NCBI GenBank assembly: GCA_963778025.1
Contig: CAVZTA010000011.1
Location: 89,482 to 153,481, forward strand
Origin: CAVZTA01 sp963778025
GTDB taxonomy: Bacteria; Chloroflexota; Limnocylindria; Limnocylindrales; CSP1-4
Reading direction: 5' to 3'
DNA length: 64,000 nt
The notes beneath the pieces are model-generated. The model had not been told where the DNA came from. It ran no database searches and was given only the letters and a program-made list of their open reading frames with translations. Positions 40,435 to 49,574 of this stretch are shown here, one piece after another; positions within the stretch are counted from its first letter, which is position 1; each line of letters opens with the position of its first letter. A program made the translations under genes and the position numbers.

Positions 40435-40864
40435 GTGACCGCCGACGACGTCATCGCTGCCCTTGGCCTGGAGCCGCATCGGGAAGGCGGCTGGTTCGCC
40501 GAGACATGGCGCGAGCCGGCGGCCGACGGCGAGCGCCCGGCCTCCAGCGCGATCCACTACCTCCTTCGCGCCGGCGAACGCTCGCACTGGCACCGGGTCG
40601 ACGCGACCGAGATCTGGCATCACTACGCCGGCGGCCCGCTCGTGCTTCGGGTGTCGGTCGACGGTCGCGACGGTCGCCACGCACGTCCTGGGCATGGCCG
40701 TCGACGCCGGCGAGCGGCCGCAGGTCGTCGTGCCGGCCGGCGCGTGGCAGGCGGCGCACCCGCTGGGCGACTGGACGCTGGTCGGGTGCACGGTCGCGCC
40801 GGCGTTCACGTTCGACGGGTTCGAGCTGGCGCCGCCTGACTGGGAGCCCGGCCGTTCGGGCTAG
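40435..40864 (+). CDS. DUF985 cupin-fold protein (frame-broken)
   Basis: The joined product of about 142 residues carries LGLEPHREGGWFAETWRE and HWHRVDATEIWHHYAGGPL, then VVVPAGAWQAAHPLGDWTLVGCTVAPAF, the full DUF985 cupin pattern with its His-rich strand. One extra G near 40675 breaks the frame between VSVDGRD and ATHVLGMAV. These small barrels probably bind a metal or sugar, but no reaction is established. Confidence 0.75.
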
Positions 40865-40886
40865 CTCGGGCTCAGGCGAGCGCGGA

Positions 40887-41486
40887 TCAACCGCCCGCGA
40901 ACTGCCATTCGATCGGCCCGGTGTAGCAGTGGTCGAGCTTCAGACACAGCCCCCCGCTCAGGTCCCACGTGCGGCCCGCGACATACGGCCCGCGATCGAT
41001 GACCTGGGTCGTCACCACGCGACCGTTCGCGGGATTGCGGAACGAGACGCGGGTGCCACACGGAAGGGTGCGGTGAGCGACGCCGACGAGCTGCTTCGTG
41101 TAGACGTGGCCGCACGCCGTCTTGCCGCCGTACAGGCCCGGACCGTAGAAGCTGGTCTCGGGATCCCAGCGCCAGACGCGCTTCGTCACCGACCGGGCCG
41201 GTGCCGCGGGCTGGTCGACGCTCGGGCGCGTGACGGGATAGGCGATCGAGCCCGGTTCCGCGAGGACCGAATCGGGTTCGAGACCGCTGTCCGAATGCCA
41301 TGCTGCGTCGAGACCGGACGCACCGCCAAGGTCCCGATCCAGGACCTGCGGCGCCAGCGGCGCGAAGGCCAGATCGTCGAACGTGCCGGTCGATGAGGGT
41401 GTTCGCGAGCCGACCGGGCCGGGCAGCGCGACCAGGGTCGCTGCGGCGATGAGCGCCGCGAACGCGACCGTGATCCTGGTTCGCAC
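40887..41486 (-). CDS. Secreted RlpA-like double-psi beta-barrel protein
   Basis: The intact 199-residue protein has a signal peptide (FAALIAAATLVALPGPVG), a linker of about 85 residues and a C-terminal DPBB domain: SFYGPGLYGGKTACGHVY, VAHRTLPCGTRVSFRNP and TTQVIDRGPYVAGRTWDLS. RlpA-like proteins cleave or bind denuded peptidoglycan strands. The catalytic Asp of RlpA (VIDRGP) is present. The GTG start is 12 bases from a TAGCGT box, which fits a very short leader. Confidence 0.75.
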   Translation of the reverse strand: MRTRITVAFAALIAAATLVALPGPVGSRTPSSTGTFDDLAFAPLAPQVLDRDLGGASGLDAAWHSDSGLEPDSVLAEPGSIAYPVTRPSVDQPAAPARSVTKRVWRWDPETSFYGPGLYGGKTACGHVYTKQLVGVAHRTLPCGTRVSFRNPANGRVVTTQVIDRGPYVAGRTWDLSGGLCLKLDHCYTGPIEWQFAGG

Positions 41487-41571
41487 GAGTCGCCTCGGAC
41501 GCTAGCCTTCGGCACATGGCAGCAGGCTCGTGGTCGGTCCGGTGCGGTGGTGTCAGGTGCGTGACAGTCTG

Positions 41572-42501
41572 ATGCTCGCCGAACGGGAGGCCGTGCTGGA
41601 CGAGATCCGCCTGCCGGCCGCCATCGACGTCGCGACCGCGCTCCGCCCGCTCCTGCGCGGGAGCGGCGACCCGACGATGCGCTTCGAGCCCGGAGCGGTG
41701 ATCCGGCGCGCGACGCGGACGCCGGATGGACTCGCGACCGTCGCGCTGGAGCTGCGGCGGGATGTCGTCCGGGTCACGGCCTGGGGACCAGGCGCTGCGC
41801 GGGCCATCGAGGGGGTGCCGGCGCTCATCGGCCTGCTCGACGATCCGAGCGCGTTCGTGCCCCACCACCCGCTCGTCGCCGAGCTTGCGCGACGGATGCC
41901 CGGGGTGCGGCTGGGACGGACCGGCGCCGTCTGGGAGGTGCTCCTGCCGGCGATCCTCGAACAGAAGGTCACGGGTACCGAGGCGTGGCGCGGGTATCGC
42001 GGCCTGGTCCGCACGCACGGCGAGGCGGCGCCCGGTCCGGGCGGGCTGCGGGTCGCCCCGTCGGCGGCGGTGGTCGCGGGGCTGCCGTACCACGTGTTCC
42101 ACCCGTTCGGCGTGGAGCGGCGACGCGCCGACACCGTCCGGCGCGCGGCCGCGATGGATCCGCGGCTGGAAGCCGCGGTCGACGCCGCGACGTCAGGCGA
42201 CCCGGCACCCGCCTATCGGCTGCTCCGTGCCATCCCGGGCGTCGGGGCGTGGACGGCGGCGGAGGTCGGGCTGCGAGCGTTCGGCGATCCCGACGCAGTG
42301 AGCGTGGGCGACTTCCACCTCAAGCACGTCGTGAGCTGGGCGCTGGCCGGCGAGGCGCGCGGCACCGACGAGCGGATGCTCGAGCTTCTGGAGCCCTATC
42401 GCGGCCAGCGCGGGCGCGCCGTCCGCCTCCTCGAGCTGAGCGGCATCACGCCGCCCCGCTACGGTCCGCGGCTCGCGCCGAAACGGATCGAGGGCCTGTA
42501 G
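41572..42501 (+). CDS. HhH-GPD DNA glycosylase (AlkA-like 3-methyladenine glycosylase)
   Basis: The intact protein of about 309 residues has LLPAILEQKVTGTEAWRGYRGLV, then the helix-hairpin-helix AIPGVGAWTAAEVGLRAFG followed by DPDAVSVGDFHLKHVVSWAL, with the catalytic Asp of the HhH-GPD family in VGDFHLK. It lacks the four-Cys iron-sulfur tail of endonuclease III, so base excision of alkylated purines is most likely. Alternative in-frame starts are GTG at 41530 and 41557. A TGTCA-GGTGCG-TGACA inverted repeat sits just before the start. Confidence 0.82.
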   Translation: MLAEREAVLDEIRLPAAIDVATALRPLLRGSGDPTMRFEPGAVIRRATRTPDGLATVALELRRDVVRVTAWGPGAARAIEGVPALIGLLDDPSAFVPHHPLVAELARRMPGVRLGRTGAVWEVLLPAILEQKVTGTEAWRGYRGLVRTHGEAAPGPGGLRVAPSAAVVAGLPYHVFHPFGVERRRADTVRRAAAMDPRLEAAVDAATSGDPAPAYRLLRAIPGVGAWTAAEVGLRAFGDPDAVSVGDFHLKHVVSWALAGEARGTDERMLELLEPYRGQRGRAVRLLELSGITPPRYGPRLAPKRIEGL

Positions 42502-42517
42502 CCCGGGCCTTGCGCCG

Positions 42518-43147
42518 TCAGGCGGGTCGGTAGAAGTCGACCACGAGCCGGATGTGGCTGCCGTAGCGGTAGATGCCGACGCCCACGAACTGGAACTGGC
42601 TGTTCTTGATGTTCCGCCAGTGGCCGCCGTTGCTCGGCTTCTCGGCCTGGAACGCGCGGTGGGACGCGAGGATCGACGTGTACACGTTCGATCCGTCCCG
42701 GCAGCCGATGTTCTCGCCCCACCACGACGGGTGGTAGCCCGCTCGCCGCATGCGGTCGCCCGGATCGCCGGCGAGGAAGTGGTCGCACTGCCCCTTCGTC
42801 GCGAGGAGCTTCGCGTAGGGGCGCGCGACGTTCGTCGTCAGGCCCCAGTTGAACGTGATGGGGCGCACGTACGACGAGTAGCGGCCCGAGCCATAGCCCG
42901 CGCAGCTCCCGTCGGCATTGACGTAGCCACCGGTGCGACTGCAGTTCAGCAGCCGCAGGTAGAAGGCCTCCGGCGAGACCTGGTCCGCGCCGAAGGTCGT
43001 GGCGCTGCCCGAGGTCGCGACCGTCGGATCGGCGGCGAACGTGCTCGGCGCGACGGCCAGCAGGGCGACGGCCCCAAGGGCGAGGGCGATGGCGCGATGG
43101 CGACGGCGGCGGGGAGCCCGCTGGGCGATCGGGTCGGTCGACGGCAA
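42518..43147 (-). CDS. Secreted CAP/SCP-domain protein
   Basis: The 209-residue product has a signal peptide (LALGAVALLAVAPSTFA) and a CAP domain with SGRYSSYVRPITFNWGL, HPSWWGENIGCRDG, SHRAFQAEKPSNGGHWRNI and FVGVGIYRYG, the usual CAP landmarks including the cavity His and Glu. Four cysteines in the mature part may form disulfides. TTG at 43147 is chosen because AGGAGG lies eight bases upstream. CAP proteins in bacteria are often secreted sterol/lipid-binding or proteolytic; the role here is unknown. Confidence 0.8.
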   Translation of the reverse strand: MPSTDPIAQRAPRRRRHRAIALALGAVALLAVAPSTFAADPTVATSGSATTFGADQVSPEAFYLRLLNCSRTGGYVNADGSCAGYGSGRYSSYVRPITFNWGLTTNVARPYAKLLATKGQCDHFLAGDPGDRMRRAGYHPSWWGENIGCRDGSNVYTSILASHRAFQAEKPSNGGHWRNIKNSQFQFVGVGIYRYGSHIRLVVDFYRPA

Positions 43148-43555
43148 CGAACGTGCCTCCTGTCTGCCTGGACGCCGCGTCGGGACGCGACGAACGAGGT
43201 CGGGATCCGGGTCGCGGATCGCGGGCTTGGCCGCTCGAGACACGGGACGGGGAGGCGGCGACGGTCGCGACGAACGCGACGAGCATCGACGGCAGCGAGG
43301 ATGGGAGACGGGCCGATGGGGCCGACGGCGTGTCAGTGGGCGCTGATGCGCAGCGTGCCGGGGAGCGGCGGTCTTCGGTTGGGCCTTGCTGCGGATGACG
43401 GGCGACGCGCCGAGGATGACACGCGCGGCGACGCGCTCGCATCCCGCTAATGGACCACCGGCGAGGTGACCGGATAGGCCGGTGCAGGCACGCACCCCCA
43501 CTCGCCGAAGGGCGCCTCGGAACCGTTGGCTCCACGATGGCCGTATCCTCGGGAG
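43148..43555. other. Intergenic region, nothing recognised
   Basis: These 408 bases separate the divergent CAP and C39-like genes. I see no gene, terminator or repeat; the sequence has short purine tracts (GGCGACGGTCGCGACGAACG) without clear structure. A TATCCT box near its end drives the C39-like gene. Confidence 0.3.
43544..43549 (+). promoter_or_regulatory. -10 box, leaderless promoter of C39-like gene
   Basis: TATCCT is six bases before the ATG at 43556. Confidence 0.5.
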
Positions 43556-44342
43556 ATGGGTCGTCTCCGCGTCGCGCTGCTCCTCGCCGGCGCCCTCGCG
43601 CTGCTGCCGGTGCCCGCGGCCGCGGCGGCCACGCCCGGGTCCGGCACCTCCGGCACGGAGTCGACGGACGTCGTCCGCCCGTTCTCGCTGGTGCTCGGCC
43701 AGCGCGCCGACTTCGTGCCGCAGGCGAACTTCGTCCAGTGCGTCGGGGCGAGCATGCAGATGATGATCAACATGATCGAGCCGGGACGCGACCGGTCGTC
43801 GGGTACCCAGCGGCGGCTCCAGAACCTCGCCCGCTCGTGGAGCGGCCCTCGGCCCGCCGGCTTCCAGCGCAAGGGCGCGAGCGTGGACGGCTGGGCGACG
43901 GGGCTCACGCTCATGGGCGTCGGGCCGTACAAGCTGGTCGGGACCACCTCGCTCCAGGGGGCGCTTCGCACGGCCGCCAAGGCGATCCGTGAGACCGGCA
44001 AGCCGGTCGGGCTGTTGGTGTGGCGCGGACGGCACGCGTGGGTCATGAGCGGCTTCACCGCGACCGCCGACCCGCTCACCGCTTCGTCGTTCACGGTCAC
44101 CGGCGTGAACGTGCACGACCCGCTGTACCCGTACGGCTCGTCGGTGTGGGGACGCGAGCCCGAGCCCGGGGGAGCGGCTCACGCCGTCCGAGGTGGGCCG
44201 GCAGTTCAAGCCACGCCGGTCCAACGGCTCGGCGGCGATCTTCGCGCGGCTGGACCCGTGGTCGACCCTGCGCGGCAAGTACGTGCTGGTCCTGCCGTAC
44301 GAGCCGCGACCCATCGGCGACTGGGCGGCCCGCTACCGCTGA
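43556..44342 (+). CDS. Secreted C39-like cysteine peptidase family protein (frame-broken)
   Basis: The joined 261-residue protein has a signal peptide (LLLAGALALLPVPAAAA) and a papain-like core: NFVQCVGASMQMMINM with the candidate nucleophile Cys, then KPVGLLVWRGRHAWVMSGFTA with the catalytic His, and VTGVNVHDPLYP with the Asp/Asn. This is the order of C39-like peptidases. The last 58 residues follow an extra G near 44170 in the next frame (RLTPSEVGRQFKPRR to the stop). It is divergent from another secreted protein gene. Confidence 0.65.
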
Positions 44343-44406
44343 TCCGCCGTCCATCCCCGCGGCCCGTCGCTCCAGCCGTGCCGCTCCGAGCCACGCCGCC
44401 CTTCGT

Positions 44407-44573
44407 GCATCGGGTGCGGCTTGCGACGAAGGAGGCGCCCGAGCTGATGCCTCGAGGCCTCCATGGCGGGCCCACCGCCACCTTCGGACGCTGAACGATG
44501 CACGGGATGCCACATCCGTCGTCGGCGAGGCGATCGCGCAGGTCCGCTTCGTCGCAGCGCGCATCGGGTGCAC
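44407..44573. repeat. Intergenic inverted-repeat element, copy 1
   Basis: The left arm at 44407-44435 (GCATCGGGTGCGGCTTGCGA then CGAAGGAGG) and the right arm at 44547-44573 (CTTCGTCGCAGCGCGCATCG then GGTGCA) face each other about 110 bases apart. The 318-base gap 44343-44660 holds no gene; a short GAGGC-repeat (GGCGAGGCGAGGCGAGGCGA) follows the right arm at about 44581-44603. Confidence 0.6.
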
Positions 44574-44660
44574 ACCGGCCGGGCGAGGCGAGGCGAGGCG
44601 AGGACGTCATGACGGCGACCTGGTTGCGGCACGATAGGCGCCACCACGAGGAGGTCCGCC

Positions 44661-45005
44661 ATGGCCTGGGAGAAGTCGCCGCCCCAGCTGGTCGAGGCGT
44701 TCGACGCCGTCCTCGCGCGCTTCCCCGACGCGACGCGACGGCAGATGTTCGGCTACCCGGCCGCGTTCGTCGGCGGCAACCTCGTCACGAGCCTGTTCCG
44801 GGATCGCTGGACCGTGCGGCTGCCCGATGACGAGCGCGCCAAGCTCCTCGAGCTCGACGGTGCCGACCCGTTCGAGCCGATGGACGGCAAGCCGATGAAG
44901 GGCTACGCCCTCCTGCCGAAGGCCACGGCCGACGACGCCGACGGCGCCGCCGCGTGGGTCGAGCGGGCGGTCGCGTTCGGCCGGACGCTCCCGCCGAAGC
45001 GGTGA
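44661..45005 (+). CDS. TfoX N-terminal domain protein
   Basis: The 114-residue protein contains DATRRQMFGYPAAFVGGNLVTSLF and DGKPMKGYALLP, the TfoX_N core. Stand-alone TfoX_N proteins are widespread, and competence regulation is proven only for full-length Sxy/TfoX, so a role here is open. The TGA overlaps the GTG of the next gene by four bases. Confidence 0.8.
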   Translation: MAWEKSPPQLVEAFDAVLARFPDATRRQMFGYPAAFVGGNLVTSLFRDRWTVRLPDDERAKLLELDGADPFEPMDGKPMKGYALLPKATADDADGAAAWVERAVAFGRTLPPKR

Positions 45006-45706
45006 CCTCCGGCGACGCGTTTCGGGAGGCGCGCGCGGCGCGCATCGATGCCGCCCTCGCGCTCACCGCCCGGGGGCTGATCACGTACGGCGCCATCAGC
45101 ATCGTCGTCGCTGCCGTGGCGCTGGCGGCGACGCTCGTCGTCGCGATCCGACTCGATGCATCGTCCCATCGCCTGCTCGACCGGGTCGCCCAGGTCTCGT
45201 CCACGCTGGACCGCACCGCCGACGCGATCGACCAGAGCGTCGCCGGCATCCAGCGGATCGGGACGACGCTGGACACGCTGGGGCCGACCCTGGAGCGGAC
45301 GACGACCTCGCTCCGATCGGGCTCGGCGACGCTCTCGCAGCTCGCCGCGACCGCCGACCGGGTGTCGCTCCTCGGCTCGCGCCCGTTCGAGAGCCTCGCG
45401 GCCTCGCTCACGTCCACCGCGACCGAGCTGGAAGGCCTCGCGACGTCGGTCGAGGGGAATGCGGCGACGCTCGATGGGTCGAAGGCGGCGATCGACCGGG
45501 TCGCGACGGCGCTGCCACCCGTGGCCACCAGCTTGCGAGCGCTTCGCACGAACCTCGAGCCCGACGTCCGAGACCTGATCGAGGATGTGTCGCGCCTCGT
45601 GCCGCTCGCGGGCATCGCGTTCACGCTGTGGCTCGGCCTGCCAGGCGTGGGTGCGCTCTTCCTGGGCCGGCGGCTGCGGCAGGCACTGGGCGCCGGTCGG
45701 GTGTGA
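45002..45706 (+). CDS. Membrane protein with long helical (coiled-coil-like) region
   Basis: The 234-residue product has an N-terminal membrane helix (ITYGAISIVVAAVALAATLVV), then about 130 residues of Ser/Thr/Leu heptad-like repeats (LDRTADAIDQSVAGIQRI...) and a second hydrophobic helix (LAGIAFTLWLGLPGVGALFL) near the C-terminus. The pattern resembles methyl-accepting or MlaD-like helical spans but no family motif is visible. It is coupled to the TfoX gene by GTGA. Confidence 0.55.
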   Translation: MTSGDAFREARAARIDAALALTARGLITYGAISIVVAAVALAATLVVAIRLDASSHRLLDRVAQVSSTLDRTADAIDQSVAGIQRIGTTLDTLGPTLERTTTSLRSGSATLSQLAATADRVSLLGSRPFESLAASLTSTATELEGLATSVEGNAATLDGSKAAIDRVATALPPVATSLRALRTNLEPDVRDLIEDVSRLVPLAGIAFTLWLGLPGVGALFLGRRLRQALGAGRV

Positions 45707-45779
45707 CGACGCCCCGCCCGGCGGACCGGACGGGGCGTCGTGGGGATGGCGGATCCGCGGACCTCGCGGCCCGCCGCGC

Positions 45780-47177
45780 TCAGCCGGCCGTCGCCAGAGG
45801 CCGGATGTTCTGGTTCCGATGGAACACGTTGGTCGGGTCCCAGCGGCGCTTGATCGCGGCGAGGCGCTCATAGGTGGAGCCCGGGTAGGCCTGCCGGATG
45901 CGCGCCTCGCCCTCGTCGTGGAGGAAGTTCGAGTACACGCCCGTCCGCTTGTCGCCGAACGCCTTGGCGAGGTAGTCGGCGACCCAGCCGATGACCGGCA
46001 TCGGGTTCCCGTCGTGCGCGGCGAGGACCATGATCATCAGCTTCGCGTCGCGATGCGCCGAACGCCGTGGCGTCGGCGGGGACACGGGCCATCGCGCCGC
46101 CCAGCGGCCGGATCTGGGTGAACACGAACGGGATCGAGGGGTCGGCGTGCCGCGCGAGGAGCTCGTCGATCGCCGCGTCGTCGAACTCGTTGATGAACGT
46201 CGACTGGCCGGCCAGCGGCGGCATCCCGTCTTCGCTGCCGCCGGTCAGCTCGTAGATCGCCGGGTACGGCATCGGGCCCACCATGTCGACGATGGGCTCC
46301 GCCAGCGCGCGGAACGGGCGCGAGGGCCTCCGCGCCCGACTCGGCGTCGCCGGCATGGACCAGGGTGAGCATCAGCGACGGCGTGCCGACCGCCTCCGGC
46401 GGCACGACGGGCAGCGGCGGCAGGGGCATCGCGAACGCGATGATCGTCAGCTCCTCGGGCGCCTGCGGCGCCGAGGTCGACGAGCCCGCGCACGGTCTCC
46501 TTCGTCAGCGGCAGGACGAGCGCGCCGCCGTAGACCATGCCGACATCGTGGAGCCGGTAGCGGAACCGGGTGACGACCCCGAAGTTGCCGCCGCCGCCGC
46601 GGACGGCCCAGAAGAGGTCCTGGTTCTCGTCGGCGCTCGCGTTGACGATCCGGCCGTCGGCCGTGACGAGCTCCACCGCGAGCAGGCTGTCGATCGCCAG
46701 GCCGTGCTTGCGCACGAGGTAGCCGATGCCGCCGCCGAGCGTGAGGCCGGCGATGCCCACCGACGGCGAGTCGCCGAACGGCGTCGCGAGGCCGAACTCG
46801 GCCGCCGCCTTCGTGTACTCGCCCGCCGTCAGGCCGGCACCGGCCCACGCGACCTTGGCCGCGGGATCGATGTGGAGGCTCTTGAGCTCGGTGGTGTCGA
46901 TGACCACGCCGTCGTCGACCATCGAGTGGCCGGGGATGCTGTGCCCGCCGCTGCGGACCGCGAGCTCGAGGCCGCTCGCCCGGGCGAACCGGATCGTCCG
47001 CGCCACGTCCTGCGCGTCGGCGACCCGGACGATGGCCGCGGGACGGCGATCGATGGTCGGGTCGTGGAGCTTGCGCGCGTCGTCGTACGCGGCGTCGCCC
47101 GGCAGGATGACGTGTCCGCGCAGGGTCGAGCCGAAGGCGGCGAAGTCGGGAGAGGCGGGCGGCAGCAGGGCTTCCAT
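45780..47177 (-). CDS. FAD-linked oxidase with BBE domain (berberine-bridge-enzyme-like), frame-broken
   Basis: The N-terminal FAD domain (PCMH type) shows LAVRSGGHSIPGHSMVDDG, GLTLGGGIGYLVRKHGL and VRGGGGNFGVVTRF, with the His of SGGHS as a probable covalent FAD attachment. The C-terminus YSNFLHDEGEARIRQAYPG and RWDPTNVFHRNQNI is the BBE tail. Three +1 insertions (near 46467, 46320 and 46057) split the gene; joined it has about 464 residues. No second covalent Cys motif is evident. Such enzymes oxidise sugars or alkaloid-like alcohols; substrate unknown. Confidence 0.75.
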
Positions 47178-47440
47178 GGGGGGCGGCTCCTAGGGTCGTG
47201 CGATGGGGAGTGGTGGGGCGCGAGGAGCGCGGGGCGGCGAGTGAGCCCATGCTCGCCGCGCGCCCGGGCCGGGTCAGCCGTCGTGCGCCACCACGCCCGG
47301 CCGACGTCCGTGCGCAGCCGGGATGGACATCCGTCCATGGTTCGAGCCCGCGTCCGGGCCGTGTCGATTCCGGGCCGGGTGGTTCGTCGAGGGGATGACG
47401 GCGGCCGAAGGTCGCTGACGGATCAGCGAGGAGGCCCCAG

Positions 47441-47776
47441 ATGGGCACCAAGATCATCCACGTCGAGGTCATCGGGAACGACGGCGGCGCGCTGCAGGAC
47501 TTCTACTCGAAGGTCTTCGGCTGGTCGCTCGACACGAACAACCCGGGCGGCTACGGCCTGTACCGCGAGGGCGACCTGACCGCGGGCGTCGGCGCGGCCC
47601 AGAACGGGCAGCCCGGCCACGTGACCTTCTACGTCCACAGCGACGATCCCAAGGGCACGCTCGACCAGGTCGAGGCGAACGGCGGCCGCGTGATCATGCC
47701 GCTCACCGAGGTCGCCCCGGAGACGACCGTCGCGCTGTTCAGCGACCCGGAGGGCCACGTCGTCGGCCTCATGTAG
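47441..47776 (+). CDS. VOC-family (glyoxalase-like) protein
   Basis: The intact 111-residue protein has VEVIGNDGGALQDFYSKVFGWSLDT (residues 9-33) and VALFSDPEGHVVGLM at the end, typical of one-module VOC proteins related to mycobacterial glyoxalase-like antibiotic-binding proteins. The metal ligands His8 and Glu (in DPEG) appear present. It is followed by a strong hairpin terminator, so it is probably transcribed alone. Confidence 0.8.
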   Translation: MGTKIIHVEVIGNDGGALQDFYSKVFGWSLDTNNPGGYGLYREGDLTAGVGAAQNGQPGHVTFYVHSDDPKGTLDQVEANGGRVIMPLTEVAPETTVALFSDPEGHVVGLM

Positions 47777-47797
47777 GCGCTTCTGCAGATCTCAACC

Positions 47798-47831
47798 GGG
47801 CCGGCTCGCGGAGGGGGCGGGCCGGCCCTTT
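47798..47831 (+). terminator. Rho-independent terminator
   Basis: GGGCCGGC (47798-47805) and GCCGGCCC (47821-47828) form a perfect eight-base stem with a 15-base loop, followed by TTTCTGT. Confidence 0.75.
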
Positions 47832-48084
47832 CTGTGTCTCGGTCGTTCGGCGCATCGCGGCCGCGGCCCCGGACCAGCCGATCGCTCGATGTCCACGACG
47901 AGCGCGCTGGTCACGCTGCCGGTGGCGCACCCCTGGGCGACGTGACGAGCGCGGAGCCGCTGGGAGCTGAGCAGCCGGATCGCTCAGGGGCGGCCGGGCG
48001 ACTGGCTTCGGGCCGGTCTCGATGGGTGACACCCATGGCCGGCGACGACGCATCCGCGTCAGACCACCCATTCGAGTGGTTCCC

Positions 48085-48090
48085 TACCCT
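48085..48090 (+). promoter_or_regulatory. -10 box, leaderless promoter of GNAT gene
   Basis: TACCCT is six bases before GTG 48097 and decides that start over the ATG at 48112. Confidence 0.5.
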
Positions 48091-48096
48091 GGATCC

Positions 48097-48594
48097 GTGC
48101 CGTGGCAACCGATGTCGCTTGCCATCGAGACCGAGCGACTCACCCTCCGGCTCCGCGACGAGCGCGACGCAGCGTGGTACCGGGAGCTGATCGCCGAGCG
48201 TGGGCAGGACATGCCGTCGCTCGAAGAGGCGACCACTCGCCTCGCGCGATTCCGCGATCTCACGACCGAGATCGGCATCGGTGCCCTCGCGATCTGTCGT
48301 CGCGCGGAAGGCGACGTGATCGGCTACTGCGCCCTCGTCGTGGGCCGTTGCAGCCTGGACGAACCGGAACTCGCCTACGAGCTGCTTCGCCGATTCCACG
48401 GACGTGGCTATGCCACGGAAGCGGCACGAGCCCTCGTGGACGCCGCGGCCGCGACGGGTCGACATCGTCTGTGGTCGACTGTGCGGCCCTGGAACGCGGC
48501 GTCACTCCGCGTGCTCGAGAAGGTCGGGTTCCGGAGGGATCACATCGCCACCGACGATGACGGCGACGTGGTCTACCTCGTGCGCGACCTGTAA
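48097..48594 (+). CDS. GNAT-family N-acetyltransferase (RimJ/RimL-like)
   Basis: The intact 165-residue protein starts with IETERLTLRLRDERDAAWY and has the acetyl-CoA loop ELLRRFHGRGYATEAARALV (Arg/Gln-x-x-Gly-x-Ala pattern) and ends with WNAASLRVLEKVGFRRD, the RimJ/RimL-type layout. It probably acetylates a protein N-terminus or a small amine. GTG at 48097 is used because of the leaderless promoter; starting at 48112 would shorten it by five residues. Confidence 0.8.
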   Translation: MPWQPMSLAIETERLTLRLRDERDAAWYRELIAERGQDMPSLEEATTRLARFRDLTTEIGIGALAICRRAEGDVIGYCALVVGRCSLDEPELAYELLRRFHGRGYATEAARALVDAAAATGRHRLWSTVRPWNAASLRVLEKVGFRRDHIATDDDGDVVYLVRDL

Positions 48595-48744
48595 GTCGGT
48601 CGCGCAGGCTCCCAGGATCAGCATCGTCCGGTCGCAAAGCGTCATGTGTCCGGACCGGCCGGCCGCGAAGTCGCACACCATGAACGACGTCGCATGCGGT
48701 CCGCGGGTATCTCGCTGGATGCGCGCCGGCGTCCGAGCGTCAGC

Positions 48745-49245
48745 CTAATGTGGCAGACCCTGGACCTCGGCCTTGAGCGCATCGAGCTTGGCATTCAGGC
48801 CCGCTATCGCTTGCTGTTGTTCGGCCGCCAGCGTGTCGAGTCTGGATGCGAGGTCAGCCAAGTCGGCGCGGACCGTCGGCAGGAAGTCCATCACGTTCTT
48901 GAGCACAGCCTCGATGCGACCGAATGCCTGATCGTCGATCCCGCGGCTGTCGTTGACCGCGGTCTCGACCCGACCAGCGGTCTGCTTGATGTCGTTGATC
49001 TCCGTCTCGAGCCGGCCGAGCGTGACGTCGTTCACCGCATCGAGGAGCGTGGCCGTCTCCCTCAGCGTCGTCAGGGCCTGAGAAGACGCGTCGCGCGCCT
49101 GTTGCGCAACGTGATAGGTCCTCGGGACCAGACCCGGGAACGACCCCGCTTGGCCCATACCGTTGGTGATCGCGTCCGGTGGCGTCCGGAAGAGCGCGTC
49201 GAGCAGCATCGACGTGTCACGGAAGACGTCGTCGGTCGAGGCCAT
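48745..49245 (-). CDS. Helical hypothetical protein (coiled-coil/phasin-like)
   Basis: The 166-residue product is almost entirely helical: AQQARDASSQALTTLRETATLL, RLETEINDIKQTAGRVETAVND and LADLASRLDTLAAEQQQAIAG show heptad patterns; no signal peptide or membrane helix is seen. It is reminiscent of phasins or tail-fibre-like coiled coils but not diagnostic. GGAGGAAT eight bases before the ATG at 49245 selects this start. Confidence 0.5.
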   Translation of the reverse strand: MASTDDVFRDTSMLLDALFRTPPDAITNGMGQAGSFPGLVPRTYHVAQQARDASSQALTTLRETATLLDAVNDVTLGRLETEINDIKQTAGRVETAVNDSRGIDDQAFGRIEAVLKNVMDFLPTVRADLADLASRLDTLAAEQQQAIAGLNAKLDALKAEVQGLPH

Positions 49246-49574
49246 CGCCAATTCCTCCATGAGCAGGGCTCGGCGCGATCGAAGGGCGGGTTCGGCGCAC
49301 GCTACCACCGCTTCTTGACCGCCGGGGTGCGCCCGCCACCGATCGTGCTGCGCGAACGGATTCCGAAGCAGTGCGAGCGGCGCGGACCGTACGGTAAGTG
49401 CCCGGGTGAGCGCTCGTCACGGCCGACGGTACGCGTCGACGGTGATCACGCGTGGGCGGGCGACTGGATCGGGCCAGATGCTGTGCCGGGCGAGCAGGTG
49501 ACGGGATCGGCGTGACGAGTGCTCGCCTGGGGCACGTCGGGCAGAAACGGGGCGACGGCCTCAAGCGACGGGTC
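49246..49574. other. Intergenic region, nothing recognised
   Basis: These 329 bases lie upstream of the helical protein gene and downstream of the GMC oxidoreductase gene. One plus-strand frame is open here (with RYHRFLTAGVRPPPIVLRER) but has no start signal and no family likeness. Confidence 0.3.

Larger units (their letters stand above)
47777..48096. other. Intergenic region with terminator and leaderless promoter
   Basis: Apart from the terminator at 47798-47831 and the -10 box at 48085-48090 I see no feature in these 320 bases. Confidence 0.4.

Noticed and set aside
44581..44603. GGCGA tandem repeat as a phase-variation tract
   Set aside because: It is outside any gene, only four to five units long, and not placed in a promoter that I can recognise.
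49300..49515. Possible short plus-strand gene upstream of the helical protein
   Set aside because: The frame is open but has no start codon with a ribosome site or -10 box, and the product matches nothing.
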